Below, piece by piece: positions 43,545 through 52,303 of a stretch of DNA of 64,000 nucleotides. The notes below the pieces were generated by a model, which saw only the letters and a program-made list of their open reading frames with translations, did no database searches and was not told the DNA's origin. The DNA comes from Streptomyces sp. NBC_01549 (GTDB lineage: Bacteria; Actinomycetota; Actinomycetes; Streptomycetales; Streptomycetaceae): positions 992,001 through 1,056,000 of the forward strand of contig NZ_JAPEPW010000002.1 of the NCBI RefSeq assembly GCF_026339955.1. The letters are read 5' to 3'. Position numbers and translations under genes: made by a program. Each line of letters begins with the position of its first letter. The first letter of the stretch is position 1.

Positions 43545-43955
43545 AGCTACGGCTCACCGAAGTCGCTCGAGGCAGAGTCACCCACAGTTCTGATGTCTCT
43601 CGACCCGGTGCCATGCCAGGGGCTACCCGAGGCCGGAGTCTGCGAGCAGGAGCAGACCCCCACCTCGTGCCCGCGGCTCGGCTCGATGGAGGCGCATCGA
43701 CCGGGATCGGGTGCTATCACCAAAGCCGGGCTTGGCGTCGATCACGGATGAGACGTCCACGACCACGTCACCCGCACGATTCTCCGGCACCCCAGCAGCA
43801 ATCGGGGTGGCGATGACGAGAGGGTGTGGGTGGCCACCAGCCGGCCGCGGGCCCCTGAGCTCGTACGCCTGCCCGGCGTGCTCCTTCTCACGACTGCCTT
43901 GGCCGAAGAGGACCACTGGCACGGCCTTGAGCCATGACCCCTCTCACCCCGGTTG
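43545..43955. other. stretch with one doubtful small frame
   Basis: A reverse-strand frame from 43922 (PVVLFGQGSREKEHAGQAYE, then PHPLVIATPIAAGVPENRAG) has fairly GC-rich third positions but no ribosome site and no family match. I do not call it a gene. Nothing else is visible. Confidence 0.35.
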
Positions 43956-44798
43956 TCATGGTGTATCGGGTCGGGACTCGTAGTGCAGGCTGTGGAAACG
44001 GCCGCTCTCCTCGCGCCCCGTAGGGTCGCCGCCCAGCGCCCGGACCGCCGCGATCGCGTACTGCCGTTCCCGCTCGTCGGTGCAAAGGCGCTGCGGATAG
44101 GTGCGGGAGACATCGAGGGTGGTGCGCAGACCGTGCGCGGCGAATGTCTGGACGATCGGATAGTAGGACACCGTCCGCAGCACGAACGCGCTGGCCCATA
44201 CCGGTCTCCGGGCGTCGTCCAGCAGTGCCGTGAACGTTCGGGCGGTGACATAGCTGCCGCCGCCTGTCAGCGTGATGAGGCCGACCTCGGCGAGCGCGCG
44301 GCTCAGCCTGGGGCTGGGTGAGCCATGTTCCAGGTCGTCGGTGAAGGCGGCGTCGAGGAGCCCCACCTCAAGCGCGTAGTGCACGGCGGGGGCCGAGACG
44401 TCCAGGCCGAACACGGGCACCGCGTCCGGTCGGCGCCGCTTGGCATAGAACTCCTTGTCGCGTGCCGCGAGTTCCGCCGTGGACATCGTCTGGTGGGCAG
44501 GGGAGGTGTACCGCTCGTACATCTCCGCCAGCGTGACGTCGTGGTTGAGCAGCGCGGCGTTGATCCCGTATGAGCAGCACACGTCCAGTAGCGCCGGCCC
44601 GTGGGGTCGGCCGGCATCGAGTGCGGCCCGTTCGACGGCGGCCTGCCGGAAGACCGGCTGGGCGTGGTGCGGGATCTCGTACTCCAGCGGGGCCAGCCGC
44701 CTGAAGTACGCGCGAGGGTCGGGCCGGTCGTAGATGTCGTCGAACCGCGACTTGCCGCCCGCCACGTCCTCGGCACCGCCAGAGCCCGACCCGGCCAT
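43956..44798 (-). CDS. class I SAM-dependent methyltransferase-like protein
   Basis: 280 residues from the ATG at 44798 (GAGGAG about 7 bases upstream). The glycine-rich SAM loop is altered: LLDVCCSYGINAALLNH in place of the usual D-x-G-x-G. It is followed by an acidic partner FGLDVSAPAVHYALEVG, and the C-terminus has SAFVLRTVSYYPIVQTFAAH. I recognise this as a Streptomyces-type methyltransferase-fold protein of unknown substrate. The Cys-Cys in the SAM loop may weaken binding. No clear operon partner. Confidence 0.7.
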   Translation of the reverse strand: MAGSGSGGAEDVAGGKSRFDDIYDRPDPRAYFRRLAPLEYEIPHHAQPVFRQAAVERAALDAGRPHGPALLDVCCSYGINAALLNHDVTLAEMYERYTSPAHQTMSTAELAARDKEFYAKRRRPDAVPVFGLDVSAPAVHYALEVGLLDAAFTDDLEHGSPSPRLSRALAEVGLITLTGGGSYVTARTFTALLDDARRPVWASAFVLRTVSYYPIVQTFAAHGLRTTLDVSRTYPQRLCTDERERQYAIAAVRALGGDPTGREESGRFHSLHYESRPDTP

Positions 44799-45182
44799 GC
44801 CGTACTCCTCCTCGCAGAACGCACCTGTACCTCCATCATGTCCCGCCTCCTGCGCCCCAGGGCGGCTGCCACACAGGGCGGGCTCAGTTGCACTCCGTCG
44901 CTCCGCAACGCCGGCTGCATGTGTCAACCGCAAAACGCCTCGCTGCCGAGCCGCCCGGCCGGACTGCGGACGAGGCACCACCAGGCATTCCTCGACACGT
45001 TCGGGCTGCAAACCGGCACCGTCACACAGCATCCCAAAGAAGCATCTCCGCACCGTTCCAGCGGTATGGCGACGCCCCCGCGGCACCGGCGTCGCTCTTC
45101 GTTATTGCCTGAGGCTTCGCCTAGCCCTGGCCTAACCCATGGGGCAAGAGTTCCTCGCAAAGTTTCAACCGGTCTTCCGGCC
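44799..45182. other. gene-free stretch
   Basis: No supported coding frame. It separates the methyltransferase start from the Rv1733c-type remnant and should contain the methyltransferase promoter. Confidence 0.4.
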
Positions 45183-45590
45183 TCAGCGGGTGTCGATGCG
45201 CGCCCACTCTTCGACCCACTGCTGCAGCCGTCGCCCGCTCAAGGCGGGCACGCGCGACCTGGGCGCGCCGATCACCGCACCGGCCGTGCCCACCCCGACC
45301 AGAGCACCTGCCCAGGTAGCCTGGAACGCTGCCTTTCCTGGGGTGAGCGGCATCGACACCAGCCGTCCCCGGCGGTCGATCCACACCGCCAGCCACCTGC
45401 CCGCCCTCGTGTCGGTCTCCACCTTCGTCTGGCCGGTGTGCGCCGAGCCGTCCGGCGCACACCGGCCAGACGCGACCGTCGTCCACGACCTGAGGCGAGG
45501 TGCTGCCCGGCGCGGTCTCGGTGAGGACCGCCGAGATCGCGCGCGGCGCTCCGTTCCCTGGTCGTCGGCACGGCCGCCACATCCCTTTCG
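45183..45590 (-). pseudogene. Rv1733c-type membrane protein, C-terminal remnant with frameshift
   Basis: The end of the frame, RAGRWLAVWIDRRGRLVSMP, AAFQATWAGALVGVGTAGAV and LQQWVEEWARIDTR-stop, is the last periplasmic strand, transmembrane helix and cytosolic tail of Rv1733c-family proteins. The preceding part (ISAVLTETAPGSTSPQVVDD) fits the family but is in another frame. The shift falls at the perfect 18-bp inverted repeat 45428-45470. The first transmembrane helix is absent. Confidence 0.6.
45428..45470. repeat. 18-bp perfect inverted repeat inside a gene remnant
   Basis: Arms 45428-45445 (TCTGGCCGGTGTGCGCCG) and 45453-45470, exact reverse complements, with a 7-base loop. It lies within the coding part of the Rv1733c-type remnant, precisely where the frame changes. 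A perfect palindrome of this length in coding sequence is unusual; it may have arisen by a template-switch event, or be a strong terminator or folded RNA. Confidence 0.85.
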
Positions 45591-45621
45591 GGGCGGTGAC
45601 GGTCCTGAGGCCGGGTGCTGG

Positions 45622-46245
45622 TCAGCCGTGCCGTATGTCGTCCGGGTCTGCCGGAAGCGATCCCGAGAAACCCTGCGAGGCGTCCTGGTGCGTGTCCTCA
45701 GGCTCGACCGGCGCCCCTTCACCGGTCATCCGGGACTGCGGCGTCTCCCTGATCGGTGTGTCCCCGGCGGACGGCCCGGTGTCGGCGTCGGCAGGCCTGA
45801 CCCGGCCGCGCCAGCCGCCGGTCTCCTGCCCGTGCTCTTCGATGAAGCCTTTGAACCGCCTCAGGTCACCTTTCACCTGCCGGTCGAGCACACCGAGAGT
45901 GTCACCCACCTTCTCCGCCATGCCATGGGGTTCGAACTCCATGGCCAGACTGATGCGGGTGTGCGCGTCGTCGAGCCTCTGGAACGTGACGACGCCCCTC
46001 TGCTCGGCCTCGCCGCCCACAGTGCGCCAGGAGATCCGCTCATCGGGCAACTGGTCGACGATCTCGGTGTCGAACTCGCGCCGGGCACCAGCGACCTTCG
46101 TCGTCCAGTGGCAGTGCTCGGCATCGATCTGACGGACCTCCTCGACACCGTCCATGAAGCGCGGGAACTCCTCGAACTGCGTCCACTGGTTGTACACACG
46201 GTGCAGCGGGACGTCGACGTCAATGGATTCCTTCACGGTACTCAC
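45622..46245 (-). CDS. SRPBCC (START-like) family protein
   Basis: 207 residues. The first 145 form a polyketide cyclase/dehydrase-type helix-grip domain: VKESIDVDVPLHRVYNQWTQ, EFPRFMDGVEEVRQIDAEHC, then RISLAMEFEPHGMAEKVGD. The C-terminal 60 residues are polar and probably disordered (RPADADTGPSAGD). These stand-alone proteins are common in Streptomyces and are assumed to bind a hydrophobic ligand; the function is not known. Its neighbour upstream on the same strand is the small SAP/KfrB-like protein, 133 bases away. Confidence 0.87.
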   Translation of the reverse strand: MSTVKESIDVDVPLHRVYNQWTQFEEFPRFMDGVEEVRQIDAEHCHWTTKVAGARREFDTEIVDQLPDERISWRTVGGEAEQRGVVTFQRLDDAHTRISLAMEFEPHGMAEKVGDTLGVLDRQVKGDLRRFKGFIEEHGQETGGWRGRVRPADADTGPSAGDTPIRETPQSRMTGEGAPVEPEDTHQDASQGFSGSLPADPDDIRHG

Positions 46246-46378
46246 GGCATCCTCCTCGCATTCGAACAGTCCGGATATTTCGGGTCAAAGTGCGCGTTCC
46301 CCGGTCGGGGACCCCTAATCCCGGCAGTTCAGCAAGGCCCCGGACGACACCGACACACGAAGACGGCAGGTCCCCGCT

Positions 46379-46702
46379 CTACTTGCCGAGTTTCTCCTTG
46401 AGCTGGGCCTTGTTCATGGACGAGCGCCCTTCGATGTTGCGACGCTTGGCCTCCTTGTACAGCTGGTCGTAAGTAAGGCCTTGAGAGCCGCCGTGCGAAC
46501 GCTGACCGCCCCGCTGGGACGACGGCTTGTCCTGTGTGGACGTCCTGCTCGCTGTCTTCGACTCGACGGTACGGGCCCGTTCCTTGTTGACCGTGCGGGA
46601 GGCGATCTCCTTGGCCCGCTTCGTGCTCTCGCCGCGCTGCTCGGCACTTTCCTTGATGTGTTCGTACTGCCGTTCCCGCTTGGGGCTCGACCCACGAGGC
46701 AT
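46379..46702 (-). CDS. small basic protein with Rho_N/SAP-like C-terminus (plasmid-stabilisation type)
   Basis: 107 residues. The start PRGSSPKRERQYEHIKESAE and RAKEIASRTVNKERARTVES is a highly charged helix. The C-terminal LTYDQLYKEAKRRNIEGRSS followed by MNKAQLKEKLGK is a SAP/Rho_N-like fold that often touches nucleic acids. In Streptomyces such proteins are labelled plasmid stabilisation protein, without proven function. The ATG at 46702 lacks an ideal ribosome site but is the only suitable one. Confidence 0.82.
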   Translation of the reverse strand: MPRGSSPKRERQYEHIKESAEQRGESTKRAKEIASRTVNKERARTVESKTASRTSTQDKPSSQRGGQRSHGGSQGLTYDQLYKEAKRRNIEGRSSMNKAQLKEKLGK

Positions 46703-47134
46703 GATCACTCCCTGAATGGCTGTCGGGGCGCCTTGCTCACCCTGTGCGCCGCAGGGGCGAAGCCGCAAACGCACGTACTGCGTCCGGGCCGCCTGCCCTA
46801 CCTGTGCAGCCGTCGGGTACCCCACCGAAGCGTCCCGACGACTCGGTGCACCTGTCGATACCGATGGCCCCCTGACCGCCCGCTCTCCGTGGCGGCAGCC
46901 GCGAAGTCGAACATCGTCGGACGGGAGACGAAGCCACCTGGACGCGGTCCAGCGGCGGCCTCTCTCACTTCGCTCCCCTACTACTGTGTGGCCGACCAGC
47001 GCCGAGAGTTTTGGCCCGGAGGCCGACGGGATGCCTCGGGCGCACAAGGCCCTGGGCCATCCATAGCCGCCTCGTCGACTGCCCCTCGGTCGCGAGTGCG
47101 GCAGGTTGCCTGTCTCGTGCGCCTTGAGGAAGGG
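46703..47134. other. intergenic stretch without recognised genes
   Basis: No supported coding frame or repeat. It lies upstream of the small basic protein gene and downstream of the STAS-ANTAR gene, so it should hold the promoter of the former. Confidence 0.4.
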
Positions 47135-47977
47135 TCACGGCGCGGGGCTGTCGCTGTCCGGTGGCGCGGGTCTGCCGGTGGGAGAGGTCCAGTCATGGCG
47201 TCGGTGGTTCGGGGAGAGGGGGTTGAGGGTTTCGGTGACCGCCGCGGAGATCCCCTGCTGCAACCGGTCGCACAGCGGAGCGCCGTTGACCGCGCCCACC
47301 AACTCATGGGCCAGGTGGTGGAGTTTGGTATTGGTGCGCTGCGAGGCCTCGACCAGGACGCTCCAGGCGTCCTCGGCGTTCAGACCGAAGGAGGCCATCA
47401 GGACCCCACGGGCCAGATCGATGACCGGCCTGGTTTGCATGGCCCGTTTGAGCTGACCGATTTCGATGCGCAGGTCCTCCTCGGCATCCTCGGGCAACCC
47501 GTCCGCCTCCACGGGACTGGGGGTGGTACCGGTGCGCATGCCCCGGCCGTTGGCGGCCACGCCCGGACCGGCGTCATCCGGGTGCGCGAAGAGCGGCCAA
47601 GTGCGGGTAAGTGCCAGCAGGCGCTCGACCGCGATCCCCGCCGTCTGGATGCGGACCGTCTTGGCCTCTGCCAGGGCCAGGCGGCGGATGTGCAGCAGGA
47701 CGTTGAGGCCGGAGCAGTCACAGAAGTCGACCCCGGCGAAGTCGAGGTCGAGGCCATGGACCGACCGGGCCAGTGCTTCACGCAGAGCGTGCCGCAGCGC
47801 CTGCTCCGTGTCGATGTCGAGTTCACCCGCGACCGCCACAACCGTCCGCTCGCCGGCGGAGTATGCCGCGACCTTCAAGAACGGCGAGGTGGGGGCTCCA
47901 ACCGCGCCATCCGCTCGCGTTTCGTGGACGGCTTCGTCCGCGCCCCTCGTCTGGGAACAAAGCAGATGTTCTTGCAT
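47135..47977 (-). CDS. STAS-ANTAR fusion protein
   Basis: About 280 residues from the ATG at 47977. The N-terminal half is a STAS domain (VVAVAGELDIDTEQALRHAL, DFAGVDFCDCSGLNVLLHIR), with CDCSG in place of the usual CDSSG and Ser kept. The C-terminal part is an ANTAR RNA-binding domain (EIGQLKRAMQTRPVIDLARG, VLMASFGLNAEDAWSVL). ANTAR proteins prevent termination at paired hairpins in target mRNAs. Joining it to a partner-switch STAS would link sigma-factor signalling to antitermination. A winged-helix gene is divergent 134 bases away. No ANTAR target hairpins recognised nearby. Confidence 0.9.
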   Translation of the reverse strand: MQEHLLCSQTRGADEAVHETRADGAVGAPTSPFLKVAAYSAGERTVVAVAGELDIDTEQALRHALREALARSVHGLDLDFAGVDFCDCSGLNVLLHIRRLALAEAKTVRIQTAGIAVERLLALTRTWPLFAHPDDAGPGVAANGRGMRTGTTPSPVEADGLPEDAEEDLRIEIGQLKRAMQTRPVIDLARGVLMASFGLNAEDAWSVLVEASQRTNTKLHHLAHELVGAVNGAPLCDRLQQGISAAVTETLNPLSPNHRRHDWTSPTGRPAPPDSDSPAP

Positions 47978-48111
47978 GGGAGTCGCTCCCGGGGCATCCA
48001 CTGGTCTTTGCCTCCTCCAGGCTCGACCTCCCCCACCTCGCACGTCAAGAGATACATGAACCCATTTTCACCCTTTTGAATACGTGAACGCCGGGCACTA
48101 CCCTGAGAGGC

Positions 48112-48540
48112 ATGGGCGGAGTACCGGAGGGACACAGTGGTTGGACCTTCCTGACCAACCACGCCCGAGTGCTGGCCTCGATCGCCGATGATCAGGGCAC
48201 CCGTATCCGTGACATCGCCGCGCGATGCCGGCTCACCGAGCGCGCTGTCCAGAAGATCATTTCCGATCTTGAGCAGAACGGCTATCTCACCCACACCCGG
48301 CAGGGCCGCTCGAATCGCTACCGCATCGAAGAGGGGACCATCCTCCGGCATCCGGCCGACGCCGGCCTCACCGTGGCGGGCCTGCTGGCCGCCCTCGACC
48401 AGCACGAGAACTCCCACGAAACCCGGCCCCGGCAGGCGGCAAGGCATCAAGGCAGCGATGGAACGGAGGAGCCTGCTGACGACCACAGCATGACGGCCAC
48501 GAGATCCGTTCAGGTCGGCCGTCACCGAGTGAAGTCATGA
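48112..48540 (+). CDS. winged-helix MarR/ArsR-like regulator
   Basis: 142 residues. The HTH is GHSGWTFLTNHARVLASIAD with RDIAARCRLTERAVQKIISD as the recognition helix, and a wing LTHTRQGRSNRYRI. This compact form occurs widely in actinobacteria and has no assigned ligand. It is divergent from the STAS-ANTAR gene. The C-terminal 45 residues are polar and likely disordered. The AT-rich segment just upstream (48056-48090) is a plausible promoter for both directions. Confidence 0.85.
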   Translation: MGGVPEGHSGWTFLTNHARVLASIADDQGTRIRDIAARCRLTERAVQKIISDLEQNGYLTHTRQGRSNRYRIEEGTILRHPADAGLTVAGLLAALDQHENSHETRPRQAARHQGSDGTEEPADDHSMTATRSVQVGRHRVKS

Positions 48541-48974
48541 CTCGCGATGATCGACCTTATGGATACGGCTCACCAGCGAGGCCACTCTGCCCCGCCCAGC
48601 TCCCGATGGGCTTGCATTTGATTCGGCCGGTACAGCTTGGTCGCGCGGTCGCTGGAAGGGGCAAGACTTCGTAGCGGGCTGTTTGACGGTATCGTCCCGC
48701 GCGACGCACTCAGCATCGGCCGGATGGAGGCACCGGCGCACGGGGGGGGCGGCCTGCGCTGGATCGGCGCTGCCTTCGATGGTCGGCGGTATCTCAGCCG
48801 ATCGCGTTCGAGGAGGGGCCGAGGGTGGTGCCCGCGCGAACGTCTCGGCAGCCCCGCTGCCCTTGCGCGACTGGGCGCTCAGCTTCCCGGGGACGCCGGT
48901 GTACTGGCCACAGGGGCGAGTCACGCGGCACGCCGGTCGGCGTCTGCACCACTGCCTCGACGGCTGCGCGGCAC
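48541..48974. other. gene-free stretch
   Basis: No supported gene. GC content is high and frames are open, but no motif or ribosome site is seen. Confidence 0.4.
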
Positions 48975-49400
48975 TCAGCCCGCCGCTCGCGCGGTCACAA
49001 AGAAGCCGGCTCCGTCGGGGTCGGTCAGGATGGCCTCGGTCGAGCCGACGCCCTGCTGGTGGGCCGTGCCACCATGGGCGCGCGCGGCGCGGGCGGCGGC
49101 CTCCACGTCGTCGACGGTGAAATGGATCTGCGGGTGCGGCCGGATCGTCGGGTCGGGCGCCGCCCCGATGGCGCCGGAGTGGATACGGGCCACGACGTCG
49201 CCCCGGCTGCGCAGTACGACCACGTTGTCCTCGTAGTGGACGCTCCTGGCTACGGGACACCGTCCCGTCCGCACTCGCCACCGCGAAATACGACGTCCAC
49301 GCGACGGCCGGCGCAGCGACCGACGCCAGACCAGTCGAACTGCCCGCCGTGGCCAGGGTTCGCCTGTCCCACCGCCACGTTGACGGGTGAGGCCACGGCC
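48975..49400 (-). pseudogene. VOC-family protein, broken
   Basis: The end of the reverse frame, IRPHPQIHFTVDDVEAAARA, HGGTAHQQGVGSTEAILTDP and DGAGFFVTARAAG, is the second half of a VOC (glyoxalase/bleomycin-resistance fold) domain. Upstream, in another frame, VAAPAVAWTSYFAVASADGT looks like part of another VOC strand set. The expected N-terminal bab unit is missing and no start with a ribosome site exists, so this seems to be a chimera of VOC fragments. Confidence 0.5.
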
Positions 49401-49612
49401 ATGGATGTACACGAAGGGACGCGCGAGCGCGCCTGCCACCGACGGCACGGAAGGCAACCATACGCATCTGGGGCACAACCTCCAGATCAACATCACCCCG
49501 GACCACCACCGCCGAACGGATCCAGCGTCCACGCCGCACTCGGACTTGCGAAGCCGCGGGCCGGGGCTCGCTCACATCGTTCGCGTGGGATCACACGCAA
49601 GGCAGGACGCTT

Positions 49613-50656
49613 TCACACCTCCCGAGTGCTGTCTGTCGGCCACAGCGGTGTACGCAGTGAGGTACGGCCATCTCGCCAGGCGGTGAGGAGGTGGTTACCG
49701 AGCCGGGTTTCGGTCCATTCGGTGGCGTCGACACCGAAGGCTACGTCCTCGTCGAGGAACGGTTCGGTTTCGAGGAGGCTGCCGACGACGTCCCGGCGGG
49801 CGATCTGCTCGTGGACCGCATCGGCCTCGACGTGCTCAGCGTAGAAGTGGACGGCGGCAGGGCCCGCGCCGACCCGTCGCAGTCCGTGGGCGAGGCGTCG
49901 TGAGCCGGGCGATGAGGTGGTCTCCACGGCTGCGAAGTGGCCCACCAACGCTCCGCGCAGCGCACGATGGAGTCCGAACAGGGACATGAGGTTGACGCTC
50001 GTCAGCATTTCCGCGCCGGCCATGTCGACGTAACGTCCGTACGCGGTGTCGAGGCCGAGGTCCGCCATCAGGTCGGCGAACAGCCGGGCGTGGATGCGCT
50101 CGGGCCGTCCGGCGCCGAACTCGTCGTACTCAACGGCGACCATCGCGGCCTTCGCGCGGCCCGTCAGCCGCGGGATCACCCAGGCGTGCGGATCGGCTTC
50201 CTTGAGGTGATAGAGGGAGCGTTGGGCCGCGTACTCGCGGAACTGCCACAACTCCCCTCGTTCCTTGAGGAAGTGGGAGGGTCCGTCGCCGTCGACGGGT
50301 TCCACGAGGATGTCCGCGAGGGCTTCTGCGGCCTTTCTCGGCGGTCCGGTGTCGGCCCGGAGCGCGGACAGGAAACTGTGCTCCATCTCCGCGCGCAGCC
50401 GCAGCAGGCCGGGCTCCCACTCCCACCCGGGGTCGACGCCGACGAAGCCTCGGTAGTGCAGTTCGTAGCAGAGGTACAGTGCCAGTTGCAGATCGTCCCC
50501 GTACGGGTCCGCGTGCGCCGCCGTCACCCGCTGCGGCAGCGGCGTCCCGGCGGGACGGGTCAGGGCCCGGCGGACCGTACGTGAGAGTTCGCCCCTGCTT
50601 CGAGGCAGCGCGGGGCCGGTGGTGTGGTCACGGGCGGCCGGTGCGGTGGTGCTCAT
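49613..50656 (-). CDS. iron-containing redox enzyme (haem-oxygenase-like fold)
   Basis: 347 residues of the haem-oxygenase-like metalloenzyme superfamily. Helical metal-ligand motifs are EYDEFGAGRPERIHARLFAD (Glu and His) and HFYAEHVEADAVHE; an earlier Glu comes from ERGELWQFREYAAQRS. Characterised relatives are di-iron oxidases that cleave or oxidise small substrates; the substrate here is unknown. Its ATG overlaps the stop of the CDGSH gene by 4 bases, and that gene overlaps the methyltransferase, so the three are co-translated. Full length and well conserved. Confidence 0.88.
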   Translation of the reverse strand: MSTTAPAARDHTTGPALPRSRGELSRTVRRALTRPAGTPLPQRVTAAHADPYGDDLQLALYLCYELHYRGFVGVDPGWEWEPGLLRLRAEMEHSFLSALRADTGPPRKAAEALADILVEPVDGDGPSHFLKERGELWQFREYAAQRSLYHLKEADPHAWVIPRLTGRAKAAMVAVEYDEFGAGRPERIHARLFADLMADLGLDTAYGRYVDMAGAEMLTSVNLMSLFGLHRALRGALVGHFAAVETTSSPGSRRLAHGLRRVGAGPAAVHFYAEHVEADAVHEQIARRDVVGSLLETEPFLDEDVAFGVDATEWTETRLGNHLLTAWRDGRTSLRTPLWPTDSTREV

Positions 50657-50865
50657 ATGGTCCGCCTCTTGGCTCGGTCACGGTGGCTGGTGTCGCACCA
50701 GGGGTAGATCCGGCTGCGCCGGCAGACGCAGAGCGCGACGGTGAAACGGTCCGAGCGCACGGTGCTCCCGTCGTCGAGTACGACCTCGACCGGTCCTTCG
50801 ACGAGAATCGGTCCGTCGCTCGTCAGCGTGACGCGGCGGGGTTGTTCAACGGGTCCGTTCGGCAC
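50653..50865 (-). CDS. CDGSH-type iron-sulfur protein
   Basis: 70 residues. The 2Fe-2S motif is complete: C-V-C at the start, then the RRSRIYPWCDTSHR segment giving the third Cys and the His ligand (CxC-x8-CDxxH). The His ligand makes such clusters labile and redox-active. Short cytosolic CDGSH proteins are thought to pass electrons or clusters to a partner. Overlap with the iron redox enzyme (4 bases) and the methyltransferase (20 bases) makes those the natural partners. Confidence 0.9.
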   Translation of the reverse strand: MPNGPVEQPRRVTLTSDGPILVEGPVEVVLDDGSTVRSDRFTVALCVCRRSRIYPWCDTSHRDRAKRRTI

Positions 50866-51580
50866 GGATGATCACCAGCTCTTCCTTCTCCTCGTCGGCG
50901 TCGACGAGTCCCCGCTCCCGCAGCCACGCGCCGCGCGAGCGGAGCACGGGACCGAACGGCACAAGACGCCGATCGGTCACTCGGGCTTCGAGCCCCGACC
51001 GCTCCAGCCCGGCCAGGGTCGGTGTGATGCCGCACAGGGCAGAGTGCACGAGCAGCAGCACACCGCCGGGACTCAGCAACGTATGGGCGCTACGGCATAT
51101 CCGGTCCAGCAGGAGGCGTCCATCGGCACCCGCGTCCCACGCCACTGCGGCGCGGTGGCGGCGGGGGACTCCCCCAGGTGTCGGAACGTAGGGCGGATTG
51201 CTCACGACGAGGTCGAACCGGCGGCCGACGACCGGCGCGAAGAGGTCACCCCGGAGCACTTCGACATGCAGGCGGGCGAGCCGGGCGTTGAGCCGCGTGG
51301 CGAAGACGGCTCGGTAGGTCCTGTCGACGGCGGTGACGCGGGCGCCCCGCCGGGCCGCGGCCAGGGCGAGTGTCCCGGCACCGGTTCCCAGGTCCAGAAC
51401 GGCGGCTCCCGCGGGCACATGCTCCCGGTCCAGGGCCTGGGTCAACAACTGGGTGTCGTGCTGTGGGGTGTACACCCTCCACGGGGCCAGCACCGAGCCG
51501 CTCTCGCTGTCGTTCCACGCCATCATGCCGAGCACACGTACACCTCGCAGCCCACGCCCCAACCGTGTCACCGCACGCAC
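50846..51580 (-). CDS. HemK/Mtq2-like methyltransferase
   Basis: 244 residues. The SAM motif is VLDLGTGAGTLALAAARRGA and the catalytic NPPY motif is VVSNPPYVPTPGG, shared with HemK/PrmC glutamine methyltransferases and related N-methyltransferases. The PRxxTE substrate part of PrmC is absent, and the N-terminal helical domain is missing, as in the short Mtq2 group. The substrate may therefore be a small molecule or a protein amide. GTG at 51580; first gene of the overlapping triad with CDGSH and iron redox genes. Confidence 0.88.
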   Translation of the reverse strand: MRAVTRLGRGLRGVRVLGMMAWNDSESGSVLAPWRVYTPQHDTQLLTQALDREHVPAGAAVLDLGTGAGTLALAAARRGARVTAVDRTYRAVFATRLNARLARLHVEVLRGDLFAPVVGRRFDLVVSNPPYVPTPGGVPRRHRAAVAWDAGADGRLLLDRICRSAHTLLSPGGVLLLVHSALCGITPTLAGLERSGLEARVTDRRLVPFGPVLRSRGAWLRERGLVDADEEKEELVIIRAERTR

Positions 51581-51841
51581 CCGTCGGGTGGCTCAATTCG
51601 AGGGGCGCCTCACGGGCGAGCCTGCTAGGGCACACCCGACCAATGAGTCACTGCTCCGAGTGCCCGGCGAAACGGCCCTCACACAACACAACGGACACTT
51701 CTACGCTCATCCAGGCGTCGCCCGGACCGCTGCGCCAGGCGAGGTCCGCCGGGCTGGCGTGATCAAGTTCCACCCGTTCGATGACATGCGCACCAAGGTC
51801 ATACTCCGGCTCGATGGTTGGGCTGGAGGCCCTAGAGGGGC

Positions 51842-51955
51842 ATGACGCAGGCCGGCATCGCCGAGCAGCTCGGCATCTCGCAGATGCACGTCCCCCGTCT
51901 GATCAGCCTCTGCTGCAACCGACTGCGTGATCAAGTCATGCGCGGTGCGGCCTGA
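51842..51955 (+). pseudogene. sigma factor region 4.2 remnant (SigB/F type)
   Basis: 37 codons reading MTQAGIAEQLGISQMHVPRL then ISLCCNRLRDQVMRGAA-stop. This is the C-terminal HTH of a SigB/SigF-type stress sigma factor (usual form MTQSQIAEQLGISQMHVSRLL). An in-frame TAG directly upstream separates it from anything before. Ser to Pro in the recognition helix would disturb DNA binding. A relic of a stress sigma gene. Confidence 0.65.
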
Positions 51956-52119
51956 GACCCCCCACCTCCTTGTGACCGGTTTCCCTTCTCCCTCCCCGGG
52001 CACTTCGGATGCCAGGTAATCGCGCGTCGCCACCTGGCGGAGGAACAGCGATGCTTGGATGGCACGACAGAAGAAATCAACCAAATGGGGCGAATTGGTC
52101 TCGCCGGTGGGGGTGCCAT

Positions 52120-52303
52120 GTGAACCGGCGTACGACGCTTCTCGGCACGGGCGAGATCCTGGCATGGTGGGCCCTTCTCGCCCTACTGTGGCTGGTCTTC
52201 ATCAGTGCGGTGACCCCCCTGGAACTCGTCGTAGGCACGTCCCGCCGCGCTGGTCGCGGCGGTCGCGGCGTGGGGTGCGCGGCGGGCGGTGAACAGGTGG
52301 TGA
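52120..52303 (+). pseudogene. Mrp/Mnh antiporter subunit E, frameshifted
   Basis: From the GTG at 52120: RTTLLGTGEILAWWALLALL, WLVFISAVTPLELVVG, the first two helices of MnhE. Near 52242 the frame must shift by one base to read AALVAAVAAWGARRAVNRW and stop at 52301-52303, overlapping the next GTG by a few bases. Without the shift the frame runs into the next gene. Even when corrected, the product (about 60 residues) is much shorter than the usual 150 or so. Confidence 0.6.

Noticed and set aside
43623..43922. Small reverse-strand gene
   Set aside because: No ribosome site, no family match and only moderate codon bias; noted in the stretch entry only.
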